In this document: in pieces, positions 7,629-15,192 of the stretch
Numbering within the stretch: position 1 is the stretch's first letter
Layout of the letters: the number at the start of each line of letters is the position of its first letter
DNA from: Pseudomonadota bacterium
GTDB taxonomy: Bacteria > Pseudomonadota > Alphaproteobacteria > Rhodospirillales > Magnetospirillaceae
Length of the DNA stretch: 27,676 nucleotides
NCBI GenBank assembly: GCA_023426365.1
Contig: JAFAAW010000061.1
Coordinates: 1-27,676, forward strand
Reading direction: 5' to 3'
Program-made: the position numbers and the translations under genes
Notes under the pieces: model-generated
Database searches by the model: none
The model's input: only the letters and a program-made list of their open reading frames with translations
Told to the model about the DNA's origin: nothing

Positions 7629-8753
7629 GTGGCGATCGTCGTTCGTTCGACCCGCGAAGCGGAAGACAAGGCCGGCCGGCCGCCGGCCATCCGCATCGAG
7701 GGCGTGAAGAAGCAATTCGGAGAGGCGACGGCGGTCGCCGGGGTCGATCTGGTCATCGAGGAGGGAGAGTTCTTCTCCCTCCTCGGTCCTTCCGGCTGCG
7801 GCAAGACCACGCTCTTGCGCATGCTGGCGGGGTTCGAGACGCCGACCGATGGGCGCATCCTCATCGCCGGCGAGGACATGACCGGGGTGCCGCCATATGA
7901 GCGCCCGGTCAACATGATGTTCCAATCCTATGCCCTGTTCCCGCACATGACGGTCGAGGACAACGTCGCCTTCGGCCTCAAGCAGGACGGGGTGCCCAAG
8001 GCCGAGATCAAGGACCGCGTCGCCGCCGCCCTCGATCTGGTCCGCATGGGCAAGTTCGCCAAGCGCAAGCCGCACCAGATGTCGGGCGGACAGCGCCAGC
8101 GCGTGGCGCTCGCCCGCTGTCTGGTCAAGCGCCCCAAGGTGGTGCTGCTGGACGAGCCGCTGTCGGCGCTGGACAAGAAGCTGCGCGAGCAGACCCAGTT
8201 CGAGCTGGTCAACATTCAGGAAAGCGTCGGCGTCACCTTCGTCATGGTCACCCACGACCAGGAGGAGGCGATGACCATGTCCACCCGCATCGCGGTGATG
8301 GATGCCGGCAGCATCCTGCAGGTGGGCCGCCCGCACGAGATTTACGAATACCCGGTCAACCGCATGGTGGCCGACTTCATCGGCACCGCCAATTTCTTCG
8401 ACGGCGTGGTGGAAAAGGCCGATGGCGGCATCGCCTTCCGCGCCAACGGCGTCGACGTGCCGTTGGCGGTTGATGGCGATCTGGCCCCCGGCACCCTGGC
8501 CTCCATCATGGTGCGCCCGGAAAAGATCGCCATGACGCGCGAGCCGCAGCCCGGCGCCTTGAACCAGTTGCGCGGCAAGGTGGTCGAGATCGCCTATCTG
8601 GGCGACGTTTCCATCTACCACGTCAAGCTGGCGGGCGGTCCGACCGTTCTGGTCACCAACGCCAATCTGCGCCATTCCGCCGTGCCGGCGGTGACCTGGG
8701 AGGACGAGGTGGTGCTGTCGTGGCATCCGCGCAACGCGGTGGTGTTGCCGTGA
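7629..8753 (+). CDS. potG: Putrescine/polyamine ABC transporter, ATP-binding protein
   Basis: Cytoplasmic ATPase of the transporter, 374 aa. Walker A GPSGCGKTT (53-61), Q-loop in MMFQSYALFPHMTV, signature MSGGQRQR (151-158), Walker B VVLLDEP with catalytic Asp/Glu at 175/176, D-loop SALDKKLRE and H-loop VTHDQEEA. The C-terminal ~110 residues form the TOBE domain typical of PotA/PotG. Of the two, PotG is favoured because the binding protein and permeases are PotF/H/I-like. The start is a GTG with AGGA about ten bases upstream; no ATG occurs before the catalytic core. The 17-base gap from potF and the overlap with potH indicate one transcript. Confidence 0.93.
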   Translation: MAIVVRSTREAEDKAGRPPAIRIEGVKKQFGEATAVAGVDLVIEEGEFFSLLGPSGCGKTTLLRMLAGFETPTDGRILIAGEDMTGVPPYERPVNMMFQSYALFPHMTVEDNVAFGLKQDGVPKAEIKDRVAAALDLVRMGKFAKRKPHQMSGGQRQRVALARCLVKRPKVVLLDEPLSALDKKLREQTQFELVNIQESVGVTFVMVTHDQEEAMTMSTRIAVMDAGSILQVGRPHEIYEYPVNRMVADFIGTANFFDGVVEKADGGIAFRANGVDVPLAVDGDLAPGTLASIMVRPEKIAMTREPQPGALNQLRGKVVEIAYLGDVSIYHVKLAGGPTVLVTNANLRHSAVPAVTWEDEVVLSWHPRNAVVLP

Positions 8754-9661
8754 AGGTCGAACACCGGCGCCAGGCCTGGGGCCGCCGTGCGGTCCTGGGC
8801 GTTCCCTATGTCTGGCTGCTGGTCTTCTTCCTGGTCCCGCTGCTGATCGTCGCCAAGATTTCCATCTCGGAAATCCGGGTCGGCGTGCCGCCCTATGAGC
8901 CGCTGTTTGAATTCGCCGATGGCGCCTTCGTCGGCGTGCGGGCCACCTTCAATAATTTCGTGCTGCTGTTCGAGGACAGCCTGTATGTCGGCGCCTACTT
9001 CCAGTCGCTGACCATTGCCGGCGTGTCCACGCTGCTGTGCCTGCTGGTGGGCTATCCCATGGCGCTGGCCATCGCGCGCGCCCGACCCAGCCGGCGTCCG
9101 CCGCTGCTGCTGCTGGTGATCCTGCCGTTCTGGACCTCGTTCCTGATCCGCGTCTATGCCTGGATGGGCATCCTCAAGGACGAAGGTCTGCTCAACGGCC
9201 TGCTGATGTGGCTGGGCGTGATCTCGGAGCCGCTGGTCATCCTCAACACCACCACGGCGGTCTATATCGGCATCGTCTATTCCTATCTGCCGTTCATGGT
9301 GCTGCCGCTCTACGCCACCTTGGAAAAGCTCGATCCCTCGCTACTGGAAGCGGCGGCCGATCTGGGCGCGCGGCCCATCCGCGCCTTCCTGTCGGTCACG
9401 CTGCCGCTGTCGCTGCCGGGCATCGTCGCCGGCTCGCTTTTGGTGTTCGTGCCGGCGGTGGGCGAATACGTCATCCCCGATTTGTTGGGCGGCGGCGACA
9501 CCCAGATGCTGGGCAAGGCGCTGTGGGACATGTTCGCGCTGAACCGCGACTGGCCGTCGGCGGCGGCGTTGGCGGTGGCCATGCTGGCGGCGCTGGCGGT
9601 GCCGATCGCCGTGTTCCAGAAATGGCAAAGCAAGCTGGACGGCGCGGAGGACCGGGAATGA
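8750..9661 (+). CDS. potH: Putrescine/polyamine ABC transporter, permease 1
   Basis: Inner-membrane permease, 303 aa, aligning throughout with E. coli PotH. The first helix contains PYVWLLVFFLVPLLIV. The periplasmic loop holds GVPPYEPLFEFADG, followed by LLLVILPFWTSFLIRVYAWMG. The EAA coupling loop EAAADLGARP begins at residue 200, and VPAVGEYVIPDLLGG follows. The GTG start overlaps the potG stop as GTGA. A second in-frame GTG ten codons upstream exists but lies inside potG and adds no family-like sequence. The stop overlaps the potI ATG (ATGA). Confidence 0.92.
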   Translation: MKVEHRRQAWGRRAVLGVPYVWLLVFFLVPLLIVAKISISEIRVGVPPYEPLFEFADGAFVGVRATFNNFVLLFEDSLYVGAYFQSLTIAGVSTLLCLLVGYPMALAIARARPSRRPPLLLLVILPFWTSFLIRVYAWMGILKDEGLLNGLLMWLGVISEPLVILNTTTAVYIGIVYSYLPFMVLPLYATLEKLDPSLLEAAADLGARPIRAFLSVTLPLSLPGIVAGSLLVFVPAVGEYVIPDLLGGGDTQMLGKALWDMFALNRDWPSAAALAVAMLAALAVPIAVFQKWQSKLDGAEDRE

Positions 9662-10458
9662 GACGTTCCATCTTCCTGCTGTCGGCGCTGGGCTTCGGCT
9701 ATGCGTTCCTGTACATGCCCATCGCGCTGCTGGTGGTGTGGTCGTTCAACAGCTCGCGCATCGTCAATGTGTGGGGCGGCTTCTCCACCAAATGGTATGG
9801 CGAGCTGATCCGTAACGACGCGTTCCTCGAGGCGGCGTGGTTGTCGCTCAAGGTGGCGGCGACCAGCGCCACCATGGCGCTGATCCTGGGGACGCTCGCG
9901 GCGGTGGTGCTGGTGCGCTTCGGCAAGTTCCGCGGCCGGCTGCTCTTCAACGGTCTGATCGCGGCACCTCTGGTGATGCCCGAGATCATCCTTGGCCTTG
10001 CCATGCTGCTGATGTTCGTGGCGCTGGAGCAACTGACCGGCTGGCCCGACGGTCGCGGCTTCTCGACCATCACCATCGCCCACACCACCGTGGGCATGGC
10101 CTATGCCACGGTGGTGGTGCGCTCGCGTCTGGCCCAGATGGACGAAAGCCTGGAGGAGGCGGCGCTGGATCTGGGTGCTCGCCCGCTCAAGGTGTTCTTC
10201 CTGATCACCCTGCCGGTGATTGCGCCGTCGCTGGCCGCGGCCTGGCTGCTGGCCTTCACCCTGTCGCTGGACGACGTGGTGGTGGCGCAGTTCGTGTCCG
10301 GCCCGGGGGCCACCACCCTGCCCATCGAAGTGTTCTCGTCGGTGCGCCTGGGCGTGTCGCCCCAGGTCAACGCGTTGGGCACCATCATCGTGTGCGTGGT
10401 GGCGGTGATCATCCTGGCCGCGTGGCGCCTGTCGCTGACCAGAAGCAGCAGCAAATAA
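9658..10458 (+). CDS. potI: Putrescine/polyamine ABC transporter, permease 2
   Basis: Second permease, 266 aa, PotI-like. It has an N-terminal hydrophobic helix with YMPIALLVVWSFNSS, the following WGGFSTKWYGEL, then APLVMPEIILGLAMLLMFVAL. The EAA loop EAALDLGARPLKVFF begins at residue 167 and LAFTLSLDDVVVAQFVSGPG follows. The ATG overlaps the potH stop and has GGAGGA upstream. It closes the transporter operon, 14 bases before the terminator hairpin. Confidence 0.93.
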   Translation: MRRSIFLLSALGFGYAFLYMPIALLVVWSFNSSRIVNVWGGFSTKWYGELIRNDAFLEAAWLSLKVAATSATMALILGTLAAVVLVRFGKFRGRLLFNGLIAAPLVMPEIILGLAMLLMFVALEQLTGWPDGRGFSTITIAHTTVGMAYATVVVRSRLAQMDESLEEAALDLGARPLKVFFLITLPVIAPSLAAAWLLAFTLSLDDVVVAQFVSGPGATTLPIEVFSSVRLGVSPQVNALGTIIVCVVAVIILAAWRLSLTRSSSK

Positions 10459-10472
10459 GGCTTGCTGCCAGG

Positions 10473-10504
10473 ACGGCCCAGGCTTCGGCCTGGGCCGTTT
10501 CCTT
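10473..10504 (+). terminator. Rho-independent terminator of potFGHI
   Basis: A perfect 11-bp stem (10473-10483 with 10488-10498) closed by a TTCG tetraloop on a C-G pair is followed by a T-rich tail (TTTCCTTTC). This is a textbook intrinsic terminator placed just after potI. Confidence 0.9.
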
Positions 10505-10523
10505 TCATGCGCCATGGGCGGCC

Positions 10524-10555
10524 GCGACGGCCCGTGGGTGCGACGGCCCGGGGGT
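10524..10555 (+). repeat. Two-copy 16-bp tandem repeat between operons
   Basis: GCGACGGCCCGTGGGT (10524-10539) is followed immediately by the same unit with one change, T to G (10540-10555). It lies in the 230-bp gap between the pot terminator and the GntR gene. No function is evident. Confidence 0.75.
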
Positions 10556-10627
10556 GCGGGCCTCGCCCCGGCCTGCGACCGCCTTCGAGCGGTGCGTGGC
10601 CCGCCGCTCATCCCTCATTGTTTGCCG

Positions 10628-10656
10628 TTGTCGGCGTGGCGGCGTAAAGGTAGGAT
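10628..10656 (+). promoter_or_regulatory. Weak candidate promoter for the GntR-MFS operon
   Basis: TTGTCG (10628-10633), 17 bases, then TAGGAT (10651-10656); four of six matches in each element. It would give a short leader before the regulator gene. It is supported only by its elements, spacing and position. Confidence 0.3.
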
Positions 10657-10688
10657 GATTGGAGGTCATATGAAAAGGCGCCCCCTCC

Positions 10689-11381
10689 ATGAACCCCATT
10701 GTCATCGAGCGCCGCTCCCTGGTCGAACAGGCGGCGGACGCCCTGCGCACCCGCATCGTCGCCGGCGACTGGCCGGTCGGGGGGCGCATTCCGCCCGAGG
10801 CCGAGCTGGTCCGCCGATTGGGGGTCAGCCGCAACACGGTGCGCGAGGCAGTGCGCTGCCTTGCCCATGCCGGCATGCTGGAGGTGCGCCAGGGCGACGG
10901 CACCTATGTGCGGGCCGCGGCCGATGGCGGCGAAACGCTCCGCAAGATCGCCCGTGCCTCGCTGCGCGACCGCATCGAGGTGCGCTGTGCGCTTGAGGAG
11001 GCGGCCGCCCGTCTGGCCGCCCTGCGCCGCACCGATGACGACGTGGCCTTTCTGACGGCGGTGCGCGACCGGTGCGATGCCATCGACCGCATCAGTCATA
11101 CAGACGACTATATCGAGGACGATTTCGCCTTTCACAGCCGCATCGTCGCCGCCGCCGGAAACCCGGCGCTGGAGGAGCTGTACCTGTATTTCGCCTCTGC
11201 CATCCGCACCAGCATCCGCCGCAGCATTGGCGACGTGGACCTGCCCGAACCCAATGCGGCCCAGCATCGCGCCGTGCTCGACGCCATCGTGCGCCGCGAT
11301 GCCGATGGCGCCGCGGCGGCGGTGCGTGCGCTGTTCGCGCCGCTGCTGGAAACCCTGGACCGCCTGCTGGTGCGCGAATGA
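10689..11381 (+). CDS. GntR-family transcriptional regulator, FadR/FCD subfamily
   Basis: A 230-residue DNA-binding regulator. The N-terminal winged helix (residues ~9-75) contains IVAGDWPVGGRIPPEAELVR, GVSRNTVREAVRCL and the wing VRQGDGTYV. An all-helical FCD ligand-binding domain follows, with a D...H pattern (EDDFAFHSRIVAAAGN) and a later H (AAQHRAVLDAI) typical of metal-assisted carboxylate binding in this subfamily. The reading frame has a stop at 10671, so the ATG at 10689 is effectively fixed; its ribosome site (AAGG, ten bases away) is weak. A much better GGAGGT (10661) serves an out-of-frame ATG at 10670. The stop overlaps the next ATG, so it is co-translated with an MFS gene. It probably regulates that operon and perhaps the adjacent polyamine genes; the effector is unknown. 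Confidence 0.9.
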   Translation: MNPIVIERRSLVEQAADALRTRIVAGDWPVGGRIPPEAELVRRLGVSRNTVREAVRCLAHAGMLEVRQGDGTYVRAAADGGETLRKIARASLRDRIEVRCALEEAAARLAALRRTDDDVAFLTAVRDRCDAIDRISHTDDYIEDDFAFHSRIVAAAGNPALEELYLYFASAIRTSIRRSIGDVDLPEPNAAQHRAVLDAIVRRDADGAAAAVRALFAPLLETLDRLLVRE

Positions 11382-12628
11382 CGGCGCCGCGCGACGAATT
11401 GGCCGACGATCTGCTGATCGACGCCGAGGATAGCCCGGCGGCGGCCGTGTCGCCGGCATGGCCGCGCTGGCTGTTGGCGGTGGCCATCCTGGTGGTGGCG
11501 TGCAATCTGCGCCCGCCGCTGACCACCATCGGCCCTGTCCTGAACGAAATCCGCGCCGACCTGCCCGCCTTGGGGGCGCTGACCGGCCTGCTGACCATGC
11601 TGCCGGTGCTGTGCATGGGGCTGGCGGGCATGATGGCGCCGGGTCTGGCGCGGCGCTGGGGCGCCGAGCGGGTGGTGCTGGCCTGGATGGCGGTGCTGGT
11701 GGCCGGGCTTGCCATGCGCGCCCTGGGGGTGCCGTTCGCCCTGTTCGCCGGCACCGTGGTGGTCGGTAGCGCCATCGGCGTGGTCGGCGTGCTGCTGCCC
11801 GGGCTGGTGAAGCGCGACTTCCGTGACCACGGCACGCTGATGACCGGCCTGTTCACCATGTGCCTGTGCTGGGGCGCCGCCTTTGCCGCCGGGGTGATGG
11901 TGCCGCTGACCCGCCTGCTGGATGGCAACTGGGCGCTGGCGCTGGGGGCGTGGGCGGTGCCGGCCGCCCTGGCCACCATGGTGTGGGCGCCCATGCTGCC
12001 GCGCCGTCAGGCGGCGGCCGTCGCGCCGGCGGCAAAGGTGCGCGGCCTGTGGCGCAGCCCGCTGGCGTGGCAGGTGACGCTGTTCATGGGGCTGCAATCC
12101 TCGTTGGCCTATGCGGTATTCGGCTGGCTGGCGCCGATCCTGCGCGATCGCGGGCTGGACGCCGCCGCCGCCGGCTGGCTGGTGTCGTTCTCGGTGGTGG
12201 TGCAATTGCCGGCCGCCCTGGTCGCCCCCATCCTGGCCGGCCGCGCCCGCGACCAGCGCGCCGCCGTCGCCCTGGCCCTGGCCTGCACGCTGGCCGGCCT
12301 GCTGGGCTGCCTTTACGCCCCCGTGGAGGGAGTCATGGTGTGGCTGTGGGCGGCGATTCTGGGGGTGGGGCAGGGGGCGTCGTTCTCGGTGGCGCTGACC
12401 CTGATCGTGCTGCGCGCCAAGGACGGCCACGTCGCCGCCCAATTGTCGGGCATGGCGCAAAGCGTCGGCTATACCCTGGCGGCCTTCTGCCCCATGGCGC
12501 TGGGCCTGTTGCGCGATGCCGCCGGGTCGTGGAGCCCGGCCGGCCCGCTGTTCGTTGCCGTCGGCGCGCTCGCGCTGATCGCCGGCCTGGGGGCGGGGCG
12601 CAAGCTCACCCTGTCGGGAGAGGACTGA
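11378..12628 (+). CDS. MFS transporter, CynX/NimT (cyanate permease-like) family
   Basis: A 416-residue inner-membrane protein with about twelve hydrophobic helices after a ~25-residue acidic cytoplasmic N-terminus. The opening helix carries the CynX/NimT hallmark NLRPPLTTIGPVLNEIR. The fourth to fifth helix region has a GVVGVLLPGLVKRDF segment, and a central cytoplasmic loop (~205-220) divides the two halves. Family members move small anions such as cyanate or efflux nitroimidazoles, but many have unknown substrates, and I do not assign one. The ATG overlaps the GntR stop (ATGA), making it the likely direct target of that regulator. Confidence 0.85.
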   Translation: MTAPRDELADDLLIDAEDSPAAAVSPAWPRWLLAVAILVVACNLRPPLTTIGPVLNEIRADLPALGALTGLLTMLPVLCMGLAGMMAPGLARRWGAERVVLAWMAVLVAGLAMRALGVPFALFAGTVVVGSAIGVVGVLLPGLVKRDFRDHGTLMTGLFTMCLCWGAAFAAGVMVPLTRLLDGNWALALGAWAVPAALATMVWAPMLPRRQAAAVAPAAKVRGLWRSPLAWQVTLFMGLQSSLAYAVFGWLAPILRDRGLDAAAAGWLVSFSVVVQLPAALVAPILAGRARDQRAAVALALACTLAGLLGCLYAPVEGVMVWLWAAILGVGQGASFSVALTLIVLRAKDGHVAAQLSGMAQSVGYTLAAFCPMALGLLRDAAGSWSPAGPLFVAVGALALIAGLGAGRKLTLSGED

Positions 12629-12632
12629 TCCC

Positions 12633-13865
12633 ATGACTGCCCGTTCCGCCCGCGCATCGCTGGCGTTTTCCTGCCTGGGCCATCTGTATGCCCATATCTT
12701 CGAGCCGATCTTCTTCATCGCCGCGCTGGTCCTGCCCGCCGAGTTGGGCCTGCCCTACGAGGAGGTGCTGGCGCTGGCCGTCGCCGGCAAGCTGCTCTAT
12801 GGCCTGCTGGCCCCGGGGGCGGGCTGGCTGGGCGACCGCTGGAGCACGGTCGGCATGATGGCGGTGTTCTTCATCGGCCTGGGGCTGTCGGCGCTGTCCA
12901 TGGCCGTGGCGGAGGGGCCGTGGGGCGTGGGGGTGGCGCTGGCGCTGATGGGCATGTTCGGCGCCATCTATCACCCGGTCGGCATCGCCTGGCTGATCCG
13001 CAACGCGGTGGACAAGGGCAAGGCCATCGGCCTGAACGGCGTGTTCGGCGGCATCGGGCCGGGCGTGGCCTCGCTGCTGGCCGGCGTGCTGATCGCCGCC
13101 TCGGGCTGGCGGGCGGCCTTCGTCGTCCCCGGCGTGCTGGTGCTGCTGACCGGCCTGGCCTTTGTGGTCTTTCTGGCCAAGGGCTGGGTGGTCGAGGCCA
13201 AGGCCGACCGCGCCCCCCAGCGCGAACCGTCGCGCGGCGACACCATGCGTGCCGGTATCGTGCTGTCGGTGACCATGCTGTGCGCCGGCCTGATCTATCA
13301 GGCGACCCAGCCGTCGCTGCCCAAGCTGTTCGAGGAACGGCTGGGCGACGGCACCGGGGTGGGGGATGCGGCCTTTGCCGTCACCGTGGTCTATCTGGTG
13401 GCCGGCCTGACCCAGATCATCGCCGGCCATCTGGCCGACCGCTTCAGCGTCAAGCGCATCTATGTGCTGGCGGCGCTGGCACAGGCGCCGCTGCTGGCCC
13501 TGCTGTCGTGGGCGTCGGGGTGGCCCATGGTGGTCATCGCGTTGCTGGCGGTGGCGGGCAACATGGGCGCCATCCCCGCCGAGAACGTGCTGCTGGCCCG
13601 CTATACTCCGGCGCGCTGGCGCGGCACCGCCTTCGGGCTGAAATTCGTGCTGTCCTTCGGGGTGTCGGGGCTGGCGGTGCCGCTGGTGTCGGTGCTGCGC
13701 GGCCTGACCGGCGGCTTCGAGCTGCTGTTCTGGCTGCTGGCCGGCTCGGCCCTGGTGGTGGCGGCGGCGGCGGTGCTGCTGCCGCAGGAAGATAGGGGCG
13801 AGAACGCCGAGGGGGCGACCAGAGCGTCCTCGCCCGTCCCCGCCGCGGGTGCGGCCGGGGACTAG
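12633..13865 (+). CDS. MFS transporter, Fsr (fosmidomycin-resistance-like) type
   Basis: A 410-residue MFS protein with about twelve membrane helices. The N-terminus has GHLYAHIFEPIFF, followed by a motif A-like GWLGDRW loop and the segment MGMFGAIYHPVGIAWLIRN, which resembles Fsr-type efflux proteins (xxYHPxG). A second GHLADRF loop occurs after the central linker (~190-205). The tail (~385-410) is polar and Ala-rich. It starts four bases after the preceding MFS stop, with AGAGGA upstream, so it belongs to the same operon. The two transporters are not close copies of each other, so they probably carry different substrates. The substrate is not predictable here. Confidence 0.83.
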   Translation: MTARSARASLAFSCLGHLYAHIFEPIFFIAALVLPAELGLPYEEVLALAVAGKLLYGLLAPGAGWLGDRWSTVGMMAVFFIGLGLSALSMAVAEGPWGVGVALALMGMFGAIYHPVGIAWLIRNAVDKGKAIGLNGVFGGIGPGVASLLAGVLIAASGWRAAFVVPGVLVLLTGLAFVVFLAKGWVVEAKADRAPQREPSRGDTMRAGIVLSVTMLCAGLIYQATQPSLPKLFEERLGDGTGVGDAAFAVTVVYLVAGLTQIIAGHLADRFSVKRIYVLAALAQAPLLALLSWASGWPMVVIALLAVAGNMGAIPAENVLLARYTPARWRGTAFGLKFVLSFGVSGLAVPLVSVLRGLTGGFELLFWLLAGSALVVAAAAVLLPQEDRGENAEGATRASSPVPAAGAAGD

Positions 13866-13896
13866 GGATGTTCGACCTTCCTTCAGGGGTGGGGAC

Positions 13897-14184
13897 CTAA
13901 AAGTCGAACACCTCCTCCAGGAAGGATTTGCGCTTCTTGTGCTTATGGTGTCCGTGATGGTGGTCCCAGCCGCCGTGGCCGGGCTGCGGCGGGGGCGCGC
14001 CATAGGCGCCATAGGCGGCCTGCCGGGGCGGCGGCGGCGCTTCCTGGGGGCGCGCCGAACGCTCGATGATCTTGTCCAGCTCGCCGCGGTCCAGCCACAC
14101 GCCGCGGCATTGCGGGCAATAATCGATTTCCACGCCCTGGCGCTCGGCGATGGCCAGCGGCACCTGACATTGGGGGCACTTCAT
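13897..14184 (-). CDS. TFIIB-type zinc-ribbon protein
   Basis: A small 95-residue protein. The first 40 residues form a zf-TFIIB ribbon: CPQC at 3-6 and CPQC at 23-26, followed by RGVWLDRGELDKII, a hallmark of this bacterial family. The rest is Pro/Gly/Tyr-rich, then a His/Lys-rich stretch (HHHGHHKHKKRK) that could bind metal or nucleic acid, and a C-terminal LEEVFDF. Family members are common but have no agreed function. The ATG has GGGAG upstream. It lies 23 bases after the RpoH-like gene and is probably on the same transcript. Its end is convergent with the second MFS gene. Confidence 0.87.
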   Translation of the reverse strand: MKCPQCQVPLAIAERQGVEIDYCPQCRGVWLDRGELDKIIERSARPQEAPPPPRQAAYGAYGAPPPQPGHGGWDHHHGHHKHKKRKSFLEEVFDF

Positions 14185-14207
14185 CCCGGTTCTCCCTGTC
14201 TTGCGGG

Positions 14208-15083
14208 TCAGGCCGGCCGCGCCTTGGGCGCCAGCCGGGCTTCGGCGGCCCGCACCAGCGTCTTCAGCTTGGCGAGGGCGGCCGCCTCGATCTGGCGGAC
14301 GCGCTCGCGGCTGATGTTGTAGCGCTGGGCCAGGTCTTCCAGGCGCAGCGGGTTCTCGCGCAAGGTGCGCTGGGCGACGATGTCCTGCTCGCGCTCCGAC
14401 AGCTCGCTCCAGGCGGATTTCAGCAGTTCGCGCCGGTACATCAGCTCCTGGCGCTCGCCCAAGACCTCCTCGACGCCCGGACGGTCGTCCATCAGCAACT
14501 CGCCATAGGGCACGCCGCTTTCGCCCACCGGGGCGTCCAGCGACCGCGGCGATTGGGTCAGCAGCCGCTCCATCTCGGCCACGCGGGTGTCGCGCACGCC
14601 CAGCTCCTCGGCCACCTGACGGGTCTCCGCCTGGCTGAGCGAGCCGCCCTGGGGACCGGTCAGCCGCGAGCGCAGGCCGCGCAGCTTGAAGAACAGCTTC
14701 TTGCGCTCGGCCGACAGGCCGAAGGTGACGGGGGTGGAAAAGCGCAGCACATATTCGAACATGGCCGCGCGCACCCACCACTGGGCATAGGTGGAAAAGC
14801 GCAGGTTGCGCTCCGGCTCGAAGCCTTCCAGGGCGCGGACCAGGCCCAGGTTGCCCTCGGCGATCAGGTCGGCGGCCGGCAGGCCGTAGCCCTTGAACTG
14901 TCCGGCGGTCTTGATCACCAGCCGCAGGTGCGCCTCGATCAGGCGGTCGCGGGCGGCGACGTCGCCGTCCTTGCGCCAGCGGTGCACCAGTTCGGCCTCC
15001 TCCTCGCCGGTCAGCAACGGAGTCTCGCGGGCAGCGCGGAAAAAGGCGCCGGCGGGATCGGAAGCGGAGCGGGGGGTCGCCAT
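14208..15083 (-). CDS. rpoH: RpoH-like (sigma-32 type) RNA polymerase sigma factor
   Basis: A 291-residue alternative sigma factor. Region 1.2/2.1 spans residues ~12-60. Region 2.2-2.4 spans ~62-113, with GYGLPAADLIAEGNLGL, FSTYAQWWVRAAMFEYVLR. The RpoH box follows in the form ERKKLFFKLR (126-135), which identifies the heat-shock group. Region 3 contains AEELGV, and region 4.2 (247-275) the helix-turn-helix LEDLAQRYNISRERVRQIE. It differs from classical RpoH in region 2.4, with several substitutions around HWIKAEIHEYVLR, and many alphaproteobacteria have two or more RpoH paralogues with separate roles. It may therefore serve an oxidative or other stress branch rather than being the main heat-shock factor. 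ATG with GGAGA seven bases upstream. It is divergent from the OxyR-like gene, with an OxyR-type site between them. Confidence 0.88.
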   Translation of the reverse strand: MATPRSASDPAGAFFRAARETPLLTGEEEAELVHRWRKDGDVAARDRLIEAHLRLVIKTAGQFKGYGLPAADLIAEGNLGLVRALEGFEPERNLRFSTYAQWWVRAAMFEYVLRFSTPVTFGLSAERKKLFFKLRGLRSRLTGPQGGSLSQAETRQVAEELGVRDTRVAEMERLLTQSPRSLDAPVGESGVPYGELLMDDRPGVEEVLGERQELMYRRELLKSAWSELSEREQDIVAQRTLRENPLRLEDLAQRYNISRERVRQIEAAALAKLKTLVRAAEARLAPKARPA

Positions 15084-15117
15084 GGTTGTCTCCGAGGTGG
15101 TCGTTTCTGCTGCAATG

Positions 15118-15147
15118 AATTTAGGGTTTGTTCATTGATAAGGCCAA
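15118..15147 (-). promoter_or_regulatory. Candidate promoter of the RpoH-like gene
   Basis: On the minus strand TTGGCC (15147-15142), 18 bases, TAAATT (15123-15118); four of six matches in each element. Transcription would start near 15111, giving a ~28-base leader that contains the ribosome site. The OxyR-type site would then be centred near -65. Confidence 0.35.
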
Positions 15148-15157
15148 TCGTTCCTGG

Positions 15158-15186
15158 TTGTGAAACTGATAGGAATAAGCTATCAA
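15158..15186 (+). promoter_or_regulatory. Candidate promoter of the OxyR-like gene, possibly leaderless
   Basis: TTGTGA (15158-15163), a 17-base spacer and TATCAA (15181-15186), four of six matches in each element. Seven bases downstream lies the ATG at 15193, so the message may start at or next to the start codon. This agrees with the lack of a Shine-Dalgarno just before that ATG. The spacer contains most of the OxyR-type operator. Confidence 0.4.
15167..15185. promoter_or_regulatory. OxyR/LysR-type operator
   Basis: A perfect inverted repeat TGATAG-N7-CTATCA contains ATAG-N7-CTAT, one half of the known tandem OxyR consensus, and also the LysR-type T-N11-A box. Seven bases further left, a poor second half is readable (ATCG-N7-TTGT, 15147-15161). 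It lies between the divergent sigma-factor and OxyR-like genes. Confidence 0.65.
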
Positions 15187-15192
15187 TCCGCC

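Noticed and set aside
11378..13865. The two adjacent MFS genes as a recent duplication
   Set aside because: Their N-termini, motif A loops and central linkers differ; they belong to different MFS families.
13870..13909. Inverted repeat GTTCGAC ... GTCGAAC between the second MFS gene and the zinc-ribbon gene
   Set aside because: The loop is 26 bases long and one arm is codons of the zinc-ribbon gene; no T-run, so probably chance.
15160..15192. GTG start for the OxyR-like protein 11 codons earlier
   Set aside because: It would lie within the operator and promoter, and the standard OxyR-type N-terminus begins at 15193.
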